Source: Anadara kagoshimensis
Lineage: Eukaryota > Mollusca > Bivalvia > Arcoida > Arcidae
Direction: 5' to 3'
NCBI GenBank assembly: GCA_021292105.1
Contig: CM037864.1
Location: 4,436,413 to 4,500,412, forward strand
DNA: 64,000 nucleotides
Below the pieces are notes generated by a model. The model had not been told where the DNA came from and ran no database searches. It saw only the letters and a program-made list of their open reading frames with translations. Numbering within the stretch: the stretch's first letter is position 1; each line of letters opens with the position of its first letter. The position numbers and the translations under genes were made by a program. Positions 45,166-58,347 of this stretch are shown here, one piece after another.

Positions 45166-45780
45166 AAATACTATGGGGATAAGCAATGTTTCAAAGTTAT
45201 TGAGGGACATTTAAACACAGTGTTACTGGTGTTATAAGCACGGTGCTAAAGTTACTGATCAGGGGCATAATTAAGAGGTTTTAATGTATAAAACCATAAT
45301 ATAAAGTTTTAAAGAATTATGAATCAGTTCATTGTTTTAGCAGATTATGTTATTATTTTTTATATTGTTACTTTACAAATGATTAAATTTATGATTATAT
45401 ATTATGTGTTATTTTTGCTATTAATATCCAATATAGTCAGGCAACATTGACCTGTCTGCTTGACCTTTCATTTGAAATATCCATACACAATGATCCACCC
45501 AAGACAGTGTTAGAATACACCAATTATATATTTAAAAAAAAATGTTTCCCATGATGTACACAAAATAAAGACTTGTGTTTCCTCCCATAAATATACTCGC
45601 TCGTATCAATCCCACACGTCAATGTTATTTGCCTATAATAGACAATATAATAAATGCTTTTAAATCAATCAAGTATTCACATGTGCCTCTACATACTCTT
45701 TGTTAGTTTGCTTGCCAAAGGTAAGTGATTTACTCTGCTAAATTTCATGATTCTCCAACACCCCAGAACTATCTGCTATC

Positions 45781-45949
45781 TACAACCCAACCTGCCTTAA
45801 AGGCCATGTCTTATAAAGGCCAGTAGAATTGTATTCTAATTGTTCTTTATTCATATATTTAAACCTGTCTATAGAGGCCACCTATCCATGAAGTCCACAT
45901 TTACCGGTTCCATTTTGTGGCCTTTATATATAGACAGGTTTGACTGTAC
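45781..45949. mobile_element. ACAGTCCAACCTG MITE, copy 2
   Basis: It contains ACCCAACCTGCCTTAAAGGC, TATAAAGGCCAGTAGAATTG and the end ATAGACAGGTTTGACTGTA. Same family as 42799-42983. Confidence 0.7.
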
Positions 45950-46028
45950 CTATGTGTTACTTCCAATGCACAGACTAAAGTTTACATGTGGGGGAATCGA
46001 TAGCAAGATGGTTTGCAGTTAAGTAATT

Positions 46029-46242
46029 AGAGGCCTTGGTGACTAAGTGGTCTAAATACACCACTTCTCAACGATTGGTCTTAAATCCCACTCCAGAAAG
46101 AACCTAATGTTAGAAAGTTTGTCAGTTCACTTGCAGAAGGTCAGTGGTTTTTCTACCTGCATTTCCAGTTTCTTTCGCCATTTATGACCTGACAGCTTCG
46201 ATCTAACTGGAAACTTCTTGACTGGGGCGTAAAACTCCAATT
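46029..46242 (+). repeat. SINE (Ser/Leu-like head), near full length
   Basis: The head reads GGCCTTGGTGACTAAGTGGT, followed by GTTAGAAAGTTTGTCAGTTC. The tail reads ACTGGAAACTTCTTGACTGG then GGCGTAAAACTCC. It ends 30 bp before the TIR element at 46275. Confidence 0.65.
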
Positions 46243-46274
46243 AAACATGACTACAATTCACTGATGATTGTGTA

Positions 46275-47409
46275 GGCTGAATTATCTGCCTTAACGATGG
46301 TATGATATTTTAGCTCGCCTGACCACAGGTCTTTTGAGCTTGTGGCGTAGCACAGGATGTGGGTATTTGTGCATGCATGCGTTGTTAAGACCTATTTTTG
46401 ACTTCTCTGAAACTACTGGACAGATTTCAACGAAACTTTTACAGAAGTATCCATTGGCCTGTGCAATTTAGATTTGTTCGTGGGATTATCATGGCCACCA
46501 AAACTTGGTCAAGGTGACGTAGAAGCACAAAAGATCTTCTCCAAATTGACAATTGGAGATAATCTGATGTAATATTCTCTATGGTCTTAAACTTATAGTT
46601 TGTTCATTTTGTTAAATTCTGAGGTAAAATGAGTTATTTGGTTTTTAGTTTAATTTTTAAATAATCATGAAGTAGTTTCAAATAATTATATCTTGACTAT
46701 TTAAATAGATAATGACATGGGGGTTTTCATCATTGACATATTTATTGTTATAACCTTCAAAATGAGGTCAAGGTATTTTGTAGTTTCAACTTTCTGCATA
46801 GGCATGTATATTGGAATACTGTTGGTATTGGCCTAACAATCATTTTTAAAATATAGTTGAAGGTCATGGGTTCAAAGGTCAAGGTCACAGATGCGAAAGA
46901 ATACTGAAATGGTTAATTATCTAGAAAACTATGAACTTTTATAGGCATATAAATAAGAATATTGTAGGTATAAATACAACAATCATTTTGATGTATAGAT
47001 GGAAGTCGTCGGTTCAGAGGTCAAGGTTACAGATGTGAAAGAACACTGAAATGGTTAATTATCTTGAAAGCTATAAACTTTGTGTAAAGGCATGTATATT
47101 AGAATAGTGCAGGTATTGATACAGTTATCGATTTAATATATAGATGAAGGTCATGCGTTCAAAGGTCAAGGTCACAGATGCAATAAAATACTGAAATGGA
47201 ATCTGTATCTGGAAAAGATTTTAAATCTCGACTATATGTAAAGATTTTAATTTTGGTGTTTCGGTTTTTATATTTTCTTAACATCTTAGCTAGTCTTTAT
47301 TTATCAGGTGAGCATATCAGGCTCATTGGGCCTTTCGTTTACGTTGATTCTACGATGACAGCAATATAAACAGAAATAAGATACCATCGTTAAGGCAGAT
47401 AATTCAGCC
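46275..47409. mobile_element. TA-flanked inverted-repeat element carrying a nested AGCTCxCCTGA element
   Basis: The outer ends are GGCTGAATTATCTGCCTTAA then CGATGGTAT and its exact complement at 47381-47409, flanked by TA on each side as in Tc1/mariner-type insertions. Inside, 46308-47337 is a copy of the AGCTCGCCTGA ... CAGGTGAGCATATCAGG dispersed element with GGTTCAAAGGTCAAGGTCAC units. No transposase was seen. Confidence 0.7.
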
Positions 47410-49284
47410 TATAATTCGTGGTGTCATTTAGAATCTTGCCTTTTTCAGATTGAATTTTACGAAGTGTTTAAACTTGGAAATATTAATTGATAGAAACTGA
47501 AAAATTGTGCATTAGACCATTGCAAAAGAAAACAGACGAAAAAGTATTGCTTTGGACTGATGATACTTGCCGAGTGGCTGTCGCGGTGCTTTAGTTTAGT
47601 ATATAAAAAGTTTCCCCACAAAAATTGTGCAATTGTTTTGGACACCAATTAATTTTTCGATTTTGTAAGTGCAAAATATCCGACTATATTTATAAAGATT
47701 GCCACTGTAGGCCGAAATCTGATTCTAAAGTTACCAATTAAATTACGATCCTGCTATTAGCTTGGGAGGACATTTGTACTAAATGGGAACTCGTATAAGG
47801 ACTATATGTTCCTAATGTTTAGCCCAGTCCGGTATCTGATTCTAAAGTTACCAATTAAATCACGATACTACTGTTAACATGGGAGGACATATAGGGCATT
47901 TGTACTAAATGAGAACGCATATAGGAACTATGTAATGTGTTCCTAATGTGTAGTCCGGTATTTCAACCATGTGTACTTTTATCTTGAAGATAAGACGTTT
48001 TAACTTCAAGTTCATTAGGCTACATTATGATAAGCACCTCTAACAAACTGTGAAAGTTAAACTAGTTCTTATCGGAGTAACATGGTGCAACTCCAGAAAG
48101 GTAATGTAATTTTATTCAAATAGATAATAAAAACCAAAATAGCAGGAAAGAAAGACTAAAACCAAAAGAAACTAGAGCAATCTCTTGACAGACAAATGCC
48201 CCCGTCATCAGGCGGATGCTAAATTTGATATGCGACACATCATGTCATGTTGGTTTACATTTGTGCCAAGATTGCTTAAATTCATCCATAAACATGGAAG
48301 ACATAGAAGTAAAAATGATTTCGGGACAGACATGCAGACAGACGGACAATATGATTCATATATACCCCTATTCGTTTGCGGGGGATCAGAAAGAAAAAAT
48401 AAATATATTAACGGAAAAGATTTTTTTCTCACTACTTTGTGGGATTCGAGTGGTATTTGGTTCTCAACAGAAGTTCTAGTAGAACTTACTTCTGCATCCT
48501 ACCTACCTATCCTCTTCGCTCCTAGTGGAGCATAAGGCGAGGCACAGATCTCTCTACTTCGTCCTATTTGAGGCTTCATCCTCTGCCGTTCTCCAACTTG
48601 GCCATCCCATATCGTTTCTTTCTTTCTCTGTTGTTCTTACTTCTACATATTTAGGTGTTTTTACAAAATTGATCATCTTTAGTTCTTTTCTTTTTTTTTT
48701 AATTTTCGGAGGGGGGCTCAGTTACATGTGGCCTAAAGCACTGGTTTGCGAATCAAAATATCTTTCTTCGAATGGGTTTTGAATCCAACTCGAACAATAC
48801 TAGTGCGAGGAATTTTGTCTGTTGTCGGCACTCTGGGTTCATCCACCATACCATATCTGCCCGCCTCGACGTCTACAGATGTAGTCAAATAAACTGTGGA
48901 TAAAACAAAAATTACTCAACTCGATGGTAATATTTTCACCAACCAAAACCAAATCTTTTGAGCTTTTCTTCAATGTTATTTATCGTTTTTTCACCTCGTA
49001 TTTAACGTCTTTTCTTTCCGTTTGCTGCATACGCCATTGCTGTTTTTCCTTTCGTTGATTTCTGTTCTGATGCTCTCTGAGCACAGTGGTGATGAAGGTT
49101 TTTATTCTTTATTTGCTTTGTTATGTTTAAGTAGTAGAATGTATGTATTGACGATGCTCTCTGAGCACAGTGGTAATGAAGGTTTTTACAGCACAGTGGT
49201 AATGAAGGTTTTTACCCTTTATTTGCATTGTTATGTTTAAGTAGTAGAATGTATGTATTGACGATGCCTTTAGTTTCTTTTTAG
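47410..49284. other. Spacer between the two genes, repeats only
   Basis: Two copies of a block of about 120 bp (GATTCTAAAGTTACCAATTA then AAT-ACGAT) lie at 47715-47820 and 47835-47945. A SINE-like fragment lies at 48720-48870. A triplicated ATGCTCTCTGAGCACAGTGG / GTAATGAAGGTTTTTAC block spans 49068-49265. The open frame at 48185-48535 and its antisense partner show no domain. Confidence 0.5.
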
Positions 49285-49329
49285 GTTTATATGTTGGGAC
49301 TTTGTTGATCCAAGTTGTTAGAGTTTTCG
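49285..49329 (+). CDS. Possible signal-peptide exon of the LU / IgGFc-binding gene
   Basis: Acceptor TTTTTAG, donor GTGAGT, 45 nt, ends in phase 1 as the next exon requires. It reads LYVGTLLIQVVRVFG, a hydrophobic stretch joined directly to ALKCLGC. That suits the end of a signal peptide before the first three-finger domain. The exon with the start codon was not found. Confidence 0.4.
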
Positions 49330-49907
49330 GTGAGTATATTTAAGTTATACAAAGAAGCTGGATGCTTGCAAATAATTTGTTGACATAGGAATATTGCAAT
49401 CCAATCCTAGGCTTATCAAAACCCTAAAAAAGTTCAATGGTCGTCATAACATTAGTGTTGATCTCTATGGCGTCTCTGTATCTAAAATTATCCTGAATAT
49501 ATTTGAAGTCTCATAGTTCCACGTTCTTTCATTTTACACGTGGCTTGTGTAGCTAGCCAGATAAACAAGAGGGACTTACCCTTTCGGAACATCCGGTCTC
49601 ATGCGTGTAACTTAATTTGCCAGTTTCAAAGTTTTTGCCTTGCTTTTGAATTGAGGTTTGGTTATAGATTGGTATCTTTGATTTAATATTTACAATAAAA
49701 CATAGATGATTGTTTCTGAAAAACGTGAAAAACTGGTTTTAATGTCCATCTATGGTTTTGACATCTTGCACATCGCCACATTATTTTAAAGTCTTCTTTT
49801 GGTTAGTCTCCATCGATGTGTCACCAAACCCCAACCCCGTTATAACGCCAAAAGTTTTTTGAACAAATGAAAAACTGTTTAATTTAGCAATTTTGTTTTT
49901 ATTTCAG

Positions 49908-49987
49908 GTGCACTCAAATGTCTTGGTTGTTTGGATGTATCTGATCCTAGGCTATGTCGTCGCGTCAAACACTGTCAGAGTGGCGAG
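49908..49987 (+). CDS. LU domain 1, exon a
   Basis: Acceptor ATTTCAG, donor GTAATA, 80 nt, starts in phase 1 and ends in phase 0. It encodes ALKCLGCLDVSDPRLCRRVK and then HCQSGE. The C-x2-C and following Cys spacing is that of a Ly6/uPAR (three-finger) domain's first loop. Confidence 0.75.
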
Positions 49988-50989
49988 GTAATAATTAATG
50001 AACATAAAATCAAACAAAGATACTAATCCATATCCAGAAGTACTGACAAGTTAGGTAAGACAGTAAACTTCCACCAGGGAAGTGGGTGTTCCAGAAGGGT
50101 AAGCACCTCCTGTTTAGCTAGTTACAACCGCCACGTTTGTAATCAAACTATTAAACTATGGGACGCCAAATATATTCAGGGCAATCCTGAACACAGATAA
50201 ATCAAACGTATCAACATTACTGCGATGACGGCCATAAAACTTTTTGAGGGCCTTGATAAGCCTAGGCTTGCAATATCCTTGCAATATCCTTGAGTCAACA
50301 ATTAATTGCAAGCAGCCTGCTTCGTTGTACAAAGGCCCTGTAGTGGAAACAAGCTCTACCATAGCGTATCAACACACCATAAGCAGGAGAAGCGGGCATA
50401 TTGCTGCATAGAAAAGGAAAGTTGACAATAAAAAAATCATTACAAGTTTCAAATGTAGCCTTTCGTGGGCGTCATAATTCAGGTATAAGTCTAATTATGA
50501 GGCATACAGTAAATGTGATCTTTGTTAAGTGTGTTTTATTTAATGCAATGATAAATTAGACAATGCACGTAAATTTTACTTAGAATTAATACTTCTGATT
50601 GATTTTATTTATTTATTTGCTTTGAATGTTTGAGTCCGCTGATAATGAATAAATTTTTTATTTGTTTATATTTTACATTCCATTGCTTAGGTTAGCAATC
50701 TTTTCTAGTTTATCCTTTCCCATTCTTTACTCTTCTCACCTAACCTCAACTCATCTCCCTTACTAAATCTCATCTTATCTTGACTAACTTTATCTCATCT
50801 CATCTCACTTTACAATATCATCCCATCTCGTCTCAACTTGTATCATTTCATCTCGTCTAAGCTCATCTAATCTCAATATAACTTATCCCATTTCATTTTA
50901 TTCCATCACATCTTGAGTTATCGGATTTCATTTCTCTTCTAGTCAGCTTGTCCAATCGCATCAGGCTTAATCTTTCTCTATCTTGTATG

Positions 50990-51390
50990 AATTGTATTCC
51001 GAAACGGCCGTCTAGTGCTGTAAAATTAAAACTGGTATAATATGTAATTTAAACCCCTGAGCCGATATCTCTGCTGGTGGCTGGTGCCCCGAGGATATCA
51101 CACACTCAGTAGGCAATAATTTCGTATTATTCTCAGAAATATACTATAATTGTCTAAATTTCCTGCAAGTTAAAATTTGAAATTTCTCAAAAACTAAGGT
51201 ATACTCCCTCATGCAGAGTGTTTCCTTAGCTTAATTTGGTAAAATATATTTTGGTCCTTTAGTAGCTTTTCAACATCTTCAAAATAATTTTGGTTTCATA
51301 ATTTTGGTCCAAGCACTACTGATGAGGAATTGTATTCCGAAACGGCCGTCTAGTGCTGTAAAATTAAAACTGGTATAATATGTAATTACC
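50990..51390. repeat. Direct repeat pair GAATTGTATTCCGAAACGGC
   Basis: GAATTGTATTCCGAAACGGC then CGTCTAGTGCTGTAAAATTA and AAACTGGTATAATATGTAAT occurs at 50989-51052 and 51327-51388, enclosing about 275 bp. Complementary copies are at 62850-63050, with fragments at 55440 and 58030. 50690-50960 is a degenerate CATCT-type pentanucleotide tract. Confidence 0.75.
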
Positions 51391-51483
51391 CCTATCGCAT
51401 TATGTCTCTGCCTATTCTATTACCCAATTTCATATCTATCACCTTACTTGAGTGTTTGTTTTAATTATCTGTTTTACGACTAG

Positions 51484-51555
51484 GTTTGTGTGACTGAAAA
51501 GTTCCAAACAGCTGGTGGACAAGTCAGGATAGACTTCGGATGCAGAAATGGTGCG
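51484..51555 (+). CDS. LU domain 1, exon b
   Basis: Acceptor CGACTAG, donor GTGTGT, 24 codons, phases 0/0. It encodes VCVTEKFQTAGGQVRIDFGC and then RNGA, the central strands. The preceding C-x2-GE-VCVTE pattern is typical of LU domains. Confidence 0.7.
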
Positions 51556-52158
51556 GTGTGTATTTCATGACTTATTTTTATGTTGGGATGTTGTATTACT
51601 TATATCAAGACGTCCAGATCTGGAATACCGGTAGTGGAAAAAACTATATTGATAGTATATACTCGTGACGTCAAAGATAAATAAGACGTAAAATCAGACA
51701 TTGCGAAAGTACGAATATAACAACGACGACGACGTCACCATGGTATAGATCTACCTGGGAGAGAAACATTAGCGAACGAACTGATAACTGTTCTTGCACT
51801 AATGTCTCCTACTACTAAAGATAATGGGCGTTAATTATCACTGTGACACGATTTTAGATCTAGGTTACCAATAGTGCGTTTTTGCAGCAACGACCACCAT
51901 CTTGAAATAACGTAAAAATCGACAGATGAACATCTCCAATCAAATCACAGATTGCAAGCTTTATTTATTCCGTCATTTGATAAATTTAGATTCTTGTCTA
52001 CATTTTTTAAAATATCATGACGTCATTAAGATGTTATTATTAAAAGTAAAAGTACCCATGCATAAACATTTAAAGTTTGAATTTTATGTGTCGAATTTCT
52101 TTTACTTTTATGTCAATAAATATTTTCATATCTATATTGTGCTTTATATGTTTTATAG

Positions 52159-52267
52159 ACTTGTTCAAGTCAGAACACAGCGACGACTGGACAACCAGCG
52201 GTAGGCAACACTTGTACCGATTGTTGTAATAGCGACCTCTGTAATTCTGTTGGCTGTGGCACAAAAG
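52159..52267 (+). CDS. LU domain 1, exon c (CCNSDLCN)
   Basis: Acceptor TTTATAG, donor GTTTAT, 109 nt, starts in phase 0 and ends in phase 1. It encodes TCSSQNTATTGQPAVGNTCT and then DCCNSDLCNSVGCGTK. CC-x-x-D-x-CN is the C-terminal signature of Ly6/uPAR domains. Confidence 0.85.
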
Positions 52268-52878
52268 GTTTATATATTTGTTATTGCATTAGTGACGGAC
52301 AAAGAGCACAAGTGCCCGTGGAATGGATTTTAAGCATTTATTAAAAATATAACGTATTACATATACTCTTTACATATGTGTAATGCGCTATATTTTTTAT
52401 AAAATGCTTAAAATCTATTCCACAAACATCTGTGACACGGGAGGGTGTCTGGGGGATCGGAACCCATCACCCCCACTTAATTATGTATATTACTTGCTCA
52501 GATTGCAGGAAATTGCAGGGTTATGTGTTTTATTTTAAAAAAATAATGACAAAAACTAAATATGAAAAAATGGAACTCCCTTACAAAAATTAATGGACCT
52601 GCCACTTGGTATTAAAATTTTTCAGATAAACTTTTTTTTTAAATAAAGTATGCTTTCTTAAATTAAGCTTTGTGTGAAAATGGAAGTAAATACATTAGGT
52701 AAGGAAATATTGTTTTAACTATAAATAAACGTTTTTGATAATATAAATACAGATGTTTGAAGCTTGAAGTGTTCTTCATAATGACGCCTTTTAAAAATTC
52801 CAAAATATATCTAAAAAAATATAGATAAAGGTAAATCTTAGTTTAGAAAGAATTTTACAAGTTAAATCTTATTTTCAG

Positions 52879-52976
52879 GTTACAATTCCACAACAGATGG
52901 ACCAGTATGTTACAACTGCCCACATTCAAATGACCTTACAACATGTGAGGAGATCAGAGTGTGCAGTAAAGACGAA
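52879..52976 (+). CDS. LU domain 2, exon a
   Basis: Acceptor TTTTCAG, donor GTACGT, 98 nt, phases 1/0 as in exon a of domain 1. It encodes YNSTTDGPVCYNCPHSNDLT and then TCEEIRVCSKDE, again C-x2-C followed by two spaced Cys. Confidence 0.8.
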
Positions 52977-53559
52977 GTACGTGTTATGTACAACTCTCTC
53001 CTTTTTAAAATGTATTTAAATTTATAACGAGTTACAACTCTTCCAAACCATGATCACAAACCGTCTATAGACAGAGAAGGCTTTGCCTTATACACGACCT
53101 GACGTTGGACCGAGCGGGCAACACACAGAGTTACGTTCCTTTAACAAAGCCCCCCTATGGTCATGATGGGTTTGGTTCAATGAAACAAAAGCTATGGTTA
53201 CTTATATTCTGACATGGCCCTCGTCTGCGACTTTAAGACGCGTCAAGGATTAACAAAACACCAAAAAGGTTTTATGACCATCATCACAATATTGTTGATA
53301 GGTATAATGGTTCTGTATAAGAGATTATTTGGCATCCCATAGTTCTAAAGTTTGATTACACGTGTGACGGGTGTACCATTTGAAATGGTAAGCATCACTG
53401 GCTTAATCATTTCAGAGCACCCAACCTAACTTTCTCAGTGGAAATTCACTTGTATGCGCATAACTTAATTTTCCAGGTTACGAAGTGATTTGGACATCGA
53501 TTGGTATGTTTGTTTTGTTATTTTTAGAATCTTAATCTTCACACTTACATTATTTTCAG

Positions 53560-53619
53560 AGTTGTTTTATTCAAGAAGAAAACACACATTTGTTTGCTAC
53601 AAGATGTATTCAGAAAGCC
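53560..53619 (+). CDS. LU domain 2, exon b
   Basis: Acceptor TTTTCAG, donor GTAAGT, 20 codons, phases 0/0. It encodes SCFIQEENTHLFATRCIQKA. It is shorter than exon b of domain 1 but has the same two Cys. Confidence 0.75.
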
Positions 53620-54237
53620 GTAAGTACACATTAAGAGTCTAATCACACATACCCTGTCGAGATTGTAAAATAAAACTACATGAGGTGTTTAATACATTCC
53701 GATTATACATAACATAATGCTGTTGATAATGTGCTTCCGAAATAAGGCAAAAAAAAAGATCTAAAATGAATCCAAATAATAGATGATGATATAGACCAAA
53801 TAACTAACAATATCCAGTTGGATTAGAGGTGTTTATCTAATTGGTCACTATGGAATCTACAATTAACCTAAATGTATTCCATAGCATCCGAATAAAACTC
53901 TAGCTACGCATATAGAGACGTATTGCAAGCAAAACATATAAATAATGATAAATGTTGTGAAGACTCTCCCACACAATTTCCGTATAATAAACTACAGACA
54001 AGGCAGACACGCTTAAAAAATCTAGTCGAAGGAGGCTTCTTTAAACCTTTCAAAAAAGTTTTAGTATGGACCTATGGTTTAAAATGAACGAGATAATCGG
54101 AGTTTTACAAAAAGTATTTGAACCAAACAAATGGATACCATTTCAATGTATATCTGCATTTTCTGTACAGAGTCGGATTTTGTTTTTTATAAGAGTGGCT
54201 TTTCAATTTTATATTTTTTATTTATTACAAATTCAAG

Positions 54238-54346
54238 TTCTGTAATATTGGCGGTGGTCCGAATCCTGTTGGAAGACGGTGGATAAGTAATAAACGAGAT
54301 GCTAGATGTACACATTGCTGTGATAGTAATCTTTGTAACGATGTTT
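54238..54346 (+). CDS. LU domain 2, exon c (CCDSNLCN)
   Basis: Acceptor ATTCAAG, donor GTAAGT, 109 nt, phases 0/1. It encodes FCNIGGGPNPVGRRWISNKR and then DARCTHCCDSNLCNDV. The length equals exon c of domain 1, and the CC-x-x-x-LCN signature is present. Confidence 0.8.
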
Positions 54347-54965
54347 GTAAGTTTACTTTTTACATATCTCTGTACAATGGTGATTTTTCGGGATCCTTTG
54401 AAACTACACATCATCACTGAATATCAATATGTTATTTTACCACGGTAATGTCAAATGTAGAAAATTCTCAAAAATTTAATTTAGTTAATATGTGTTTATC
54501 TTGTATCATGGTGTAAATTTTTGAATTTTCTAAATTGTTAAAAATTTATATCGTAATTACTTGTTTCTTGTGTTTTTCATATTTTTATTGTGTTATGTCC
54601 ATGGTTGCATTGGTTTATTGCCAAGTACACGTTTTTATATACTTTTACTACATTTATCTAAATATGTAAGTACATATACGTTAGTTAATTCTCCAATAGT
54701 TTATCCCATAAAATAATTAACAGTTGCTCAATTACTACTTCTCTCTGAATCTAAACCATCAGACGCACTTTTGTCTGTACCTAGTGGTACAAAAGTTGAC
54801 TTTTGTAAGTCAGGTGCTGTAAGGTAGAAACTCACTCAAGTTTCATATGGCGAGATTACAAGCTTTCACTATTTCAGTGACGGAGTTTTCAATCCGTGTT
54901 GAAATCTAATTCTGTATAATTCTTGTTTTGTTTTCTATTGAATAATAATTGAACTCTATTTTAAG

Positions 54966-55025
54966 GTAACCAGAATGGTGTCTATACTAGTTCAACCACA
55001 CCACCAACTACTATCGCTACTACAG
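54966..55025 (+). CDS. Thr/Ser-rich linker exon
   Basis: Acceptor TTTTAAG, donor GTACAG, 60 nt, phases 1/1. It encodes CNQNGVYTSSTTPPTTIATT, a mucin-like spacer with many possible O-glycosylation sites. Confidence 0.6.
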
Positions 55026-56069
55026 GTACAGTGATATATCTTACTTATAGTTAACTCAATAATATCAGTTTAACAATTTTGTTCATTTTTGTAAATACGG
55101 CCTATTCGTAATTTTAATAAAAACAAACATACTAATCCATGCCAAAATTACAATTCAGAGCACAGTAAAAACTTTAAAACTTGCATATTAAGTTAGCTAT
55201 GTCAATTTCAACCAGGGAAATAAGGCCGGATGGTCCGGAAGGATAAGCACTTTTCGAATAAGATTTGACATATTTTGGGATGTTTGATTTTGATTTTTCA
55301 TTGACAAAACTATTATAATAGTTGAAAACCGCTGTCCAGTTTCATTGTTCGTCCGAGCTTTTGGATTTGACATGCATATACTTCTTAATTCCATTAGTGT
55401 AGAAACTAATATTATTACTTAACATGTTTTATTTTGGCAGCACTAAACGGCCGTTTCAGAATAAAGGCATCAGAAATGTTCGGACAAAAATAATAGAAAT
55501 CCAAATATGTTTAAAATGCTCAAATGAGAAAATGTATTCTATCAAGTTAACCTTAGGCAATACACGTTTTGATTTTTACAAATGGCGTATTGAGGTCAAA
55601 GGTCAAAAGAAAAAAAAAAAGGTTAACAACATGACGGCAATCGCATGAATTGAATCAACAAGTATAGCTTAGTTTTTGAGGAATTTTAACATTTATGTAG
55701 CAGATAATATTGATGAACAATGTTTATCTGACAATACTATGAATTGCCATCTGGGTTAACAGTATTCTCGAAATGCTTTATCCACCAGCAGTGATACAGG
55801 CTCAGTGGTTGTAATAATTATTAAGTCTGTTATGATTTTACATTACTACACATCCGTTTTGGAATCATATTCCTAATCAGTTGTCCTCAGACAAAATTGT
55901 GAAAATCCACAATTTTAGATGTTTAGACGAGAAAGATAGAATACATTATATGAACCCCCTTTTATTAGGGTTTTATAGAGTCATTTACGCGGAATAATAC
56001 ACTTGTTATATTATTTTATGCATAGTTGTAATATGTACAGTTGTCTTTTATACGCTTTATTTGTTGCAG

Positions 56070-56111
56070 CTATGGCAACCAGCGGAATTATACCAGGCCC
56101 CGTATGCAGAG
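56070..56111 (+). CDS. Short linker exon
   Basis: Acceptor TTTGCAG, donor GTAATT, 42 nt, phases 1/1. It encodes AMATSGIIPGPVCR. Its donor phase fits both large terminal exons. Confidence 0.55.
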
Positions 56112-58347
56112 GTAATTATAACTTCTTCTAATACATAATACGAAAACTCATATAAAAATGGTTAGTCTTCTGTAGTATCAATTCTGTGAATTGACAATCT
56201 ACTTAACGGCCCACCGAATTAGATTTAAAAAGACCGAATATGTTTCAGCGGTCATCTTAAGGCTAAAATCGAAACAATTAATAAAATAAGTCCTGTAAAT
56301 AAAATTATCTAACCCATCTAGACAAAATATATTCGCATAAATTAACACTATATAATCAAAATCAAACATACTAACCCAAAAGTAAAAACTTTGGAACTGA
56401 CAAGCCAGGTTAGACACGTGAACATCCACCAGTGATCCGGAAGGGTAAGCATCTTCTGTTTTGCTAGATACACCCACCACGTGTGTAATCAAAATTATTT
56501 GAAAGGTACGGGACACTATGGGACGTCAAATATATCCAGGGCAATCCTGGACACAGATACATCAAACTTATCAACTATACTATGATGACGGCCATTAAAC
56601 GTTTTGAGGATCTTGATAAGCCTAGGTTTGCAATGTCCTTGAATCAACAAGTTATTTGCAAGCAGTCTGCTTTGTATAAATTTTTCCACCAACACAACGG
56701 TGAATCAAATCTAGAAGAATATGTGAATATCATCTATCCTAGTGAGCTTGAAATAAAAGATACGTTCTGCTTCATATTTGGACTTATTCCTTAAATATGA
56801 CACCAACAAAAGGATACATTTAAAGTCATATTAAAAACGTAATGACTTTATTGTTTTGTACCAAGTTCACGGTACAAGTACATCTATGTATAGGGAGCAC
56901 TTGTGTTTATTTTGTTTACATAATGAGATATACTCATCATGTGCACTATTATGTATTAACTTGAATCCTAACACAACCCATGTATTTGGTAGAACCTCCT
57001 AAATAAATATTCTTAACAAAAGGTCTAGCAGACAGGTCAATGCTGTTTGCCTATATTAAATAGTTCGTGTATTATAATTTTTTAAATAAAAAAAATAAAA
57101 AACAATGACACCGTGGTTTAATTAGTTACGGAAGCATGAATAACAATGGTCACTAAAACGGAGCTTTTAAAATTTAATTTACTAATGCTATATATTGGTA
57201 AGTACTATTTGAAGAATATTTTATAATGAGGACATTCCTATATAGTCAAAAACTAACATACCAATCCAGTTGGTTCTAACAGGCCTACAGTACACCATTG
57301 TACTAAAGTCTACAATTTAATCATCAGTGTCCGTTTATATGTTTTTTATGTATTTTTTGTTTGTTTTTAAATATGTGTTCTTTGTTTAACATATGATGCT
57401 TATATGTTGTTGTTTTATTTATGGTCCAGCGTATTCCCGCGAAAATACAACATTTTCAGGCATTCAGATATGTCGCTCGAGAAGGCCGCGAAAATTTAAC
57501 ACCACGAATACACTTGTCATATTCAAACGGCGAAAATTTGTCATACATCGTGAAAATTAAGCAATATACAGTAATTGACTAAATTGAAACTGTGTGACAT
57601 GACCTATGGATATCAGACATGTATATTTTGTCACAGCTATCCTTATAAAATGTTTCTACAGCATTTCACATAACTTTATATAAGATTTTGATGAATACGA
57701 CTTCTACCTGTATAGGTAAATATATTTGACCTTCTGATTGACCTTTAATTAAAATATTTATTGTAGACATTGTTAAGTATTCAACCAATCTTTTTTGTTA
57801 AAACTATGTTCATTTTCAAAGGAAGTGATTTCCCTTCCGGAGCACCCGGCCTCACTTCCCTGGTGGAAGTTCACGTGTTTAAGCTAATCAACTGTTTTAA
57901 TATCACTTCTGGATTGTGATTCGAACATGAATTAGTATGTTTGTTTTTTATCTTTGATAGTCTGAAAACCATTATAAGTGCCTTTGAATATAAGATTTTG
58001 ATTATTAATAAATTTGTTTTATTTCATAATACTATACGGACGTATCGGAATAAATTTCTCGTCAGTAGTTCTAGAACCGACATTATTGGATTCTAAATAT
58101 TTCTAAGATGTCAAAAAGGAACAATAGAATGAAGCACAAATTTACCAGTTCATACAGGAACAAAAAATCAATAAATCCAATCCGCCGAACGATAAAGCAT
58201 GGATTATTTTTTTTAAGGAAATTTAAAATATTCAAAGCAGGTAATTTTCTATGACAATCTTTTTCTGGTTATGTCATGAATTTCACGATAAGTTGACAAT
58301 GGTAACCTACCTTAACGTTTAATAAATTATAACTAATCTGATTTCAG
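56112..58347. other. Intron before terminal exon copy 1
   Basis: It holds a minus-strand dispersed copy at 56340-56680, a MITE fragment at 57018-57060, a TTTTCGCGG-type fragment at 57430-57580 and a plus-strand dispersed copy at 57790-57960. The open frame at 56582-56794 runs across the dispersed copy and shows no domain. Confidence 0.5.

Noticed and set aside
48185-48535. Overlapping open frames on both strands (116, 87 and 74 residues)
   Set aside because: No domain, no splice context, and each is the shadow of the others.
49022-49240. Hydrophobic open frame as the signal peptide of the LU gene
   Set aside because: It has no ATG in frame near its start and overlaps a short tandem duplication. 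The 49285-49329 exon fits phase and position better.
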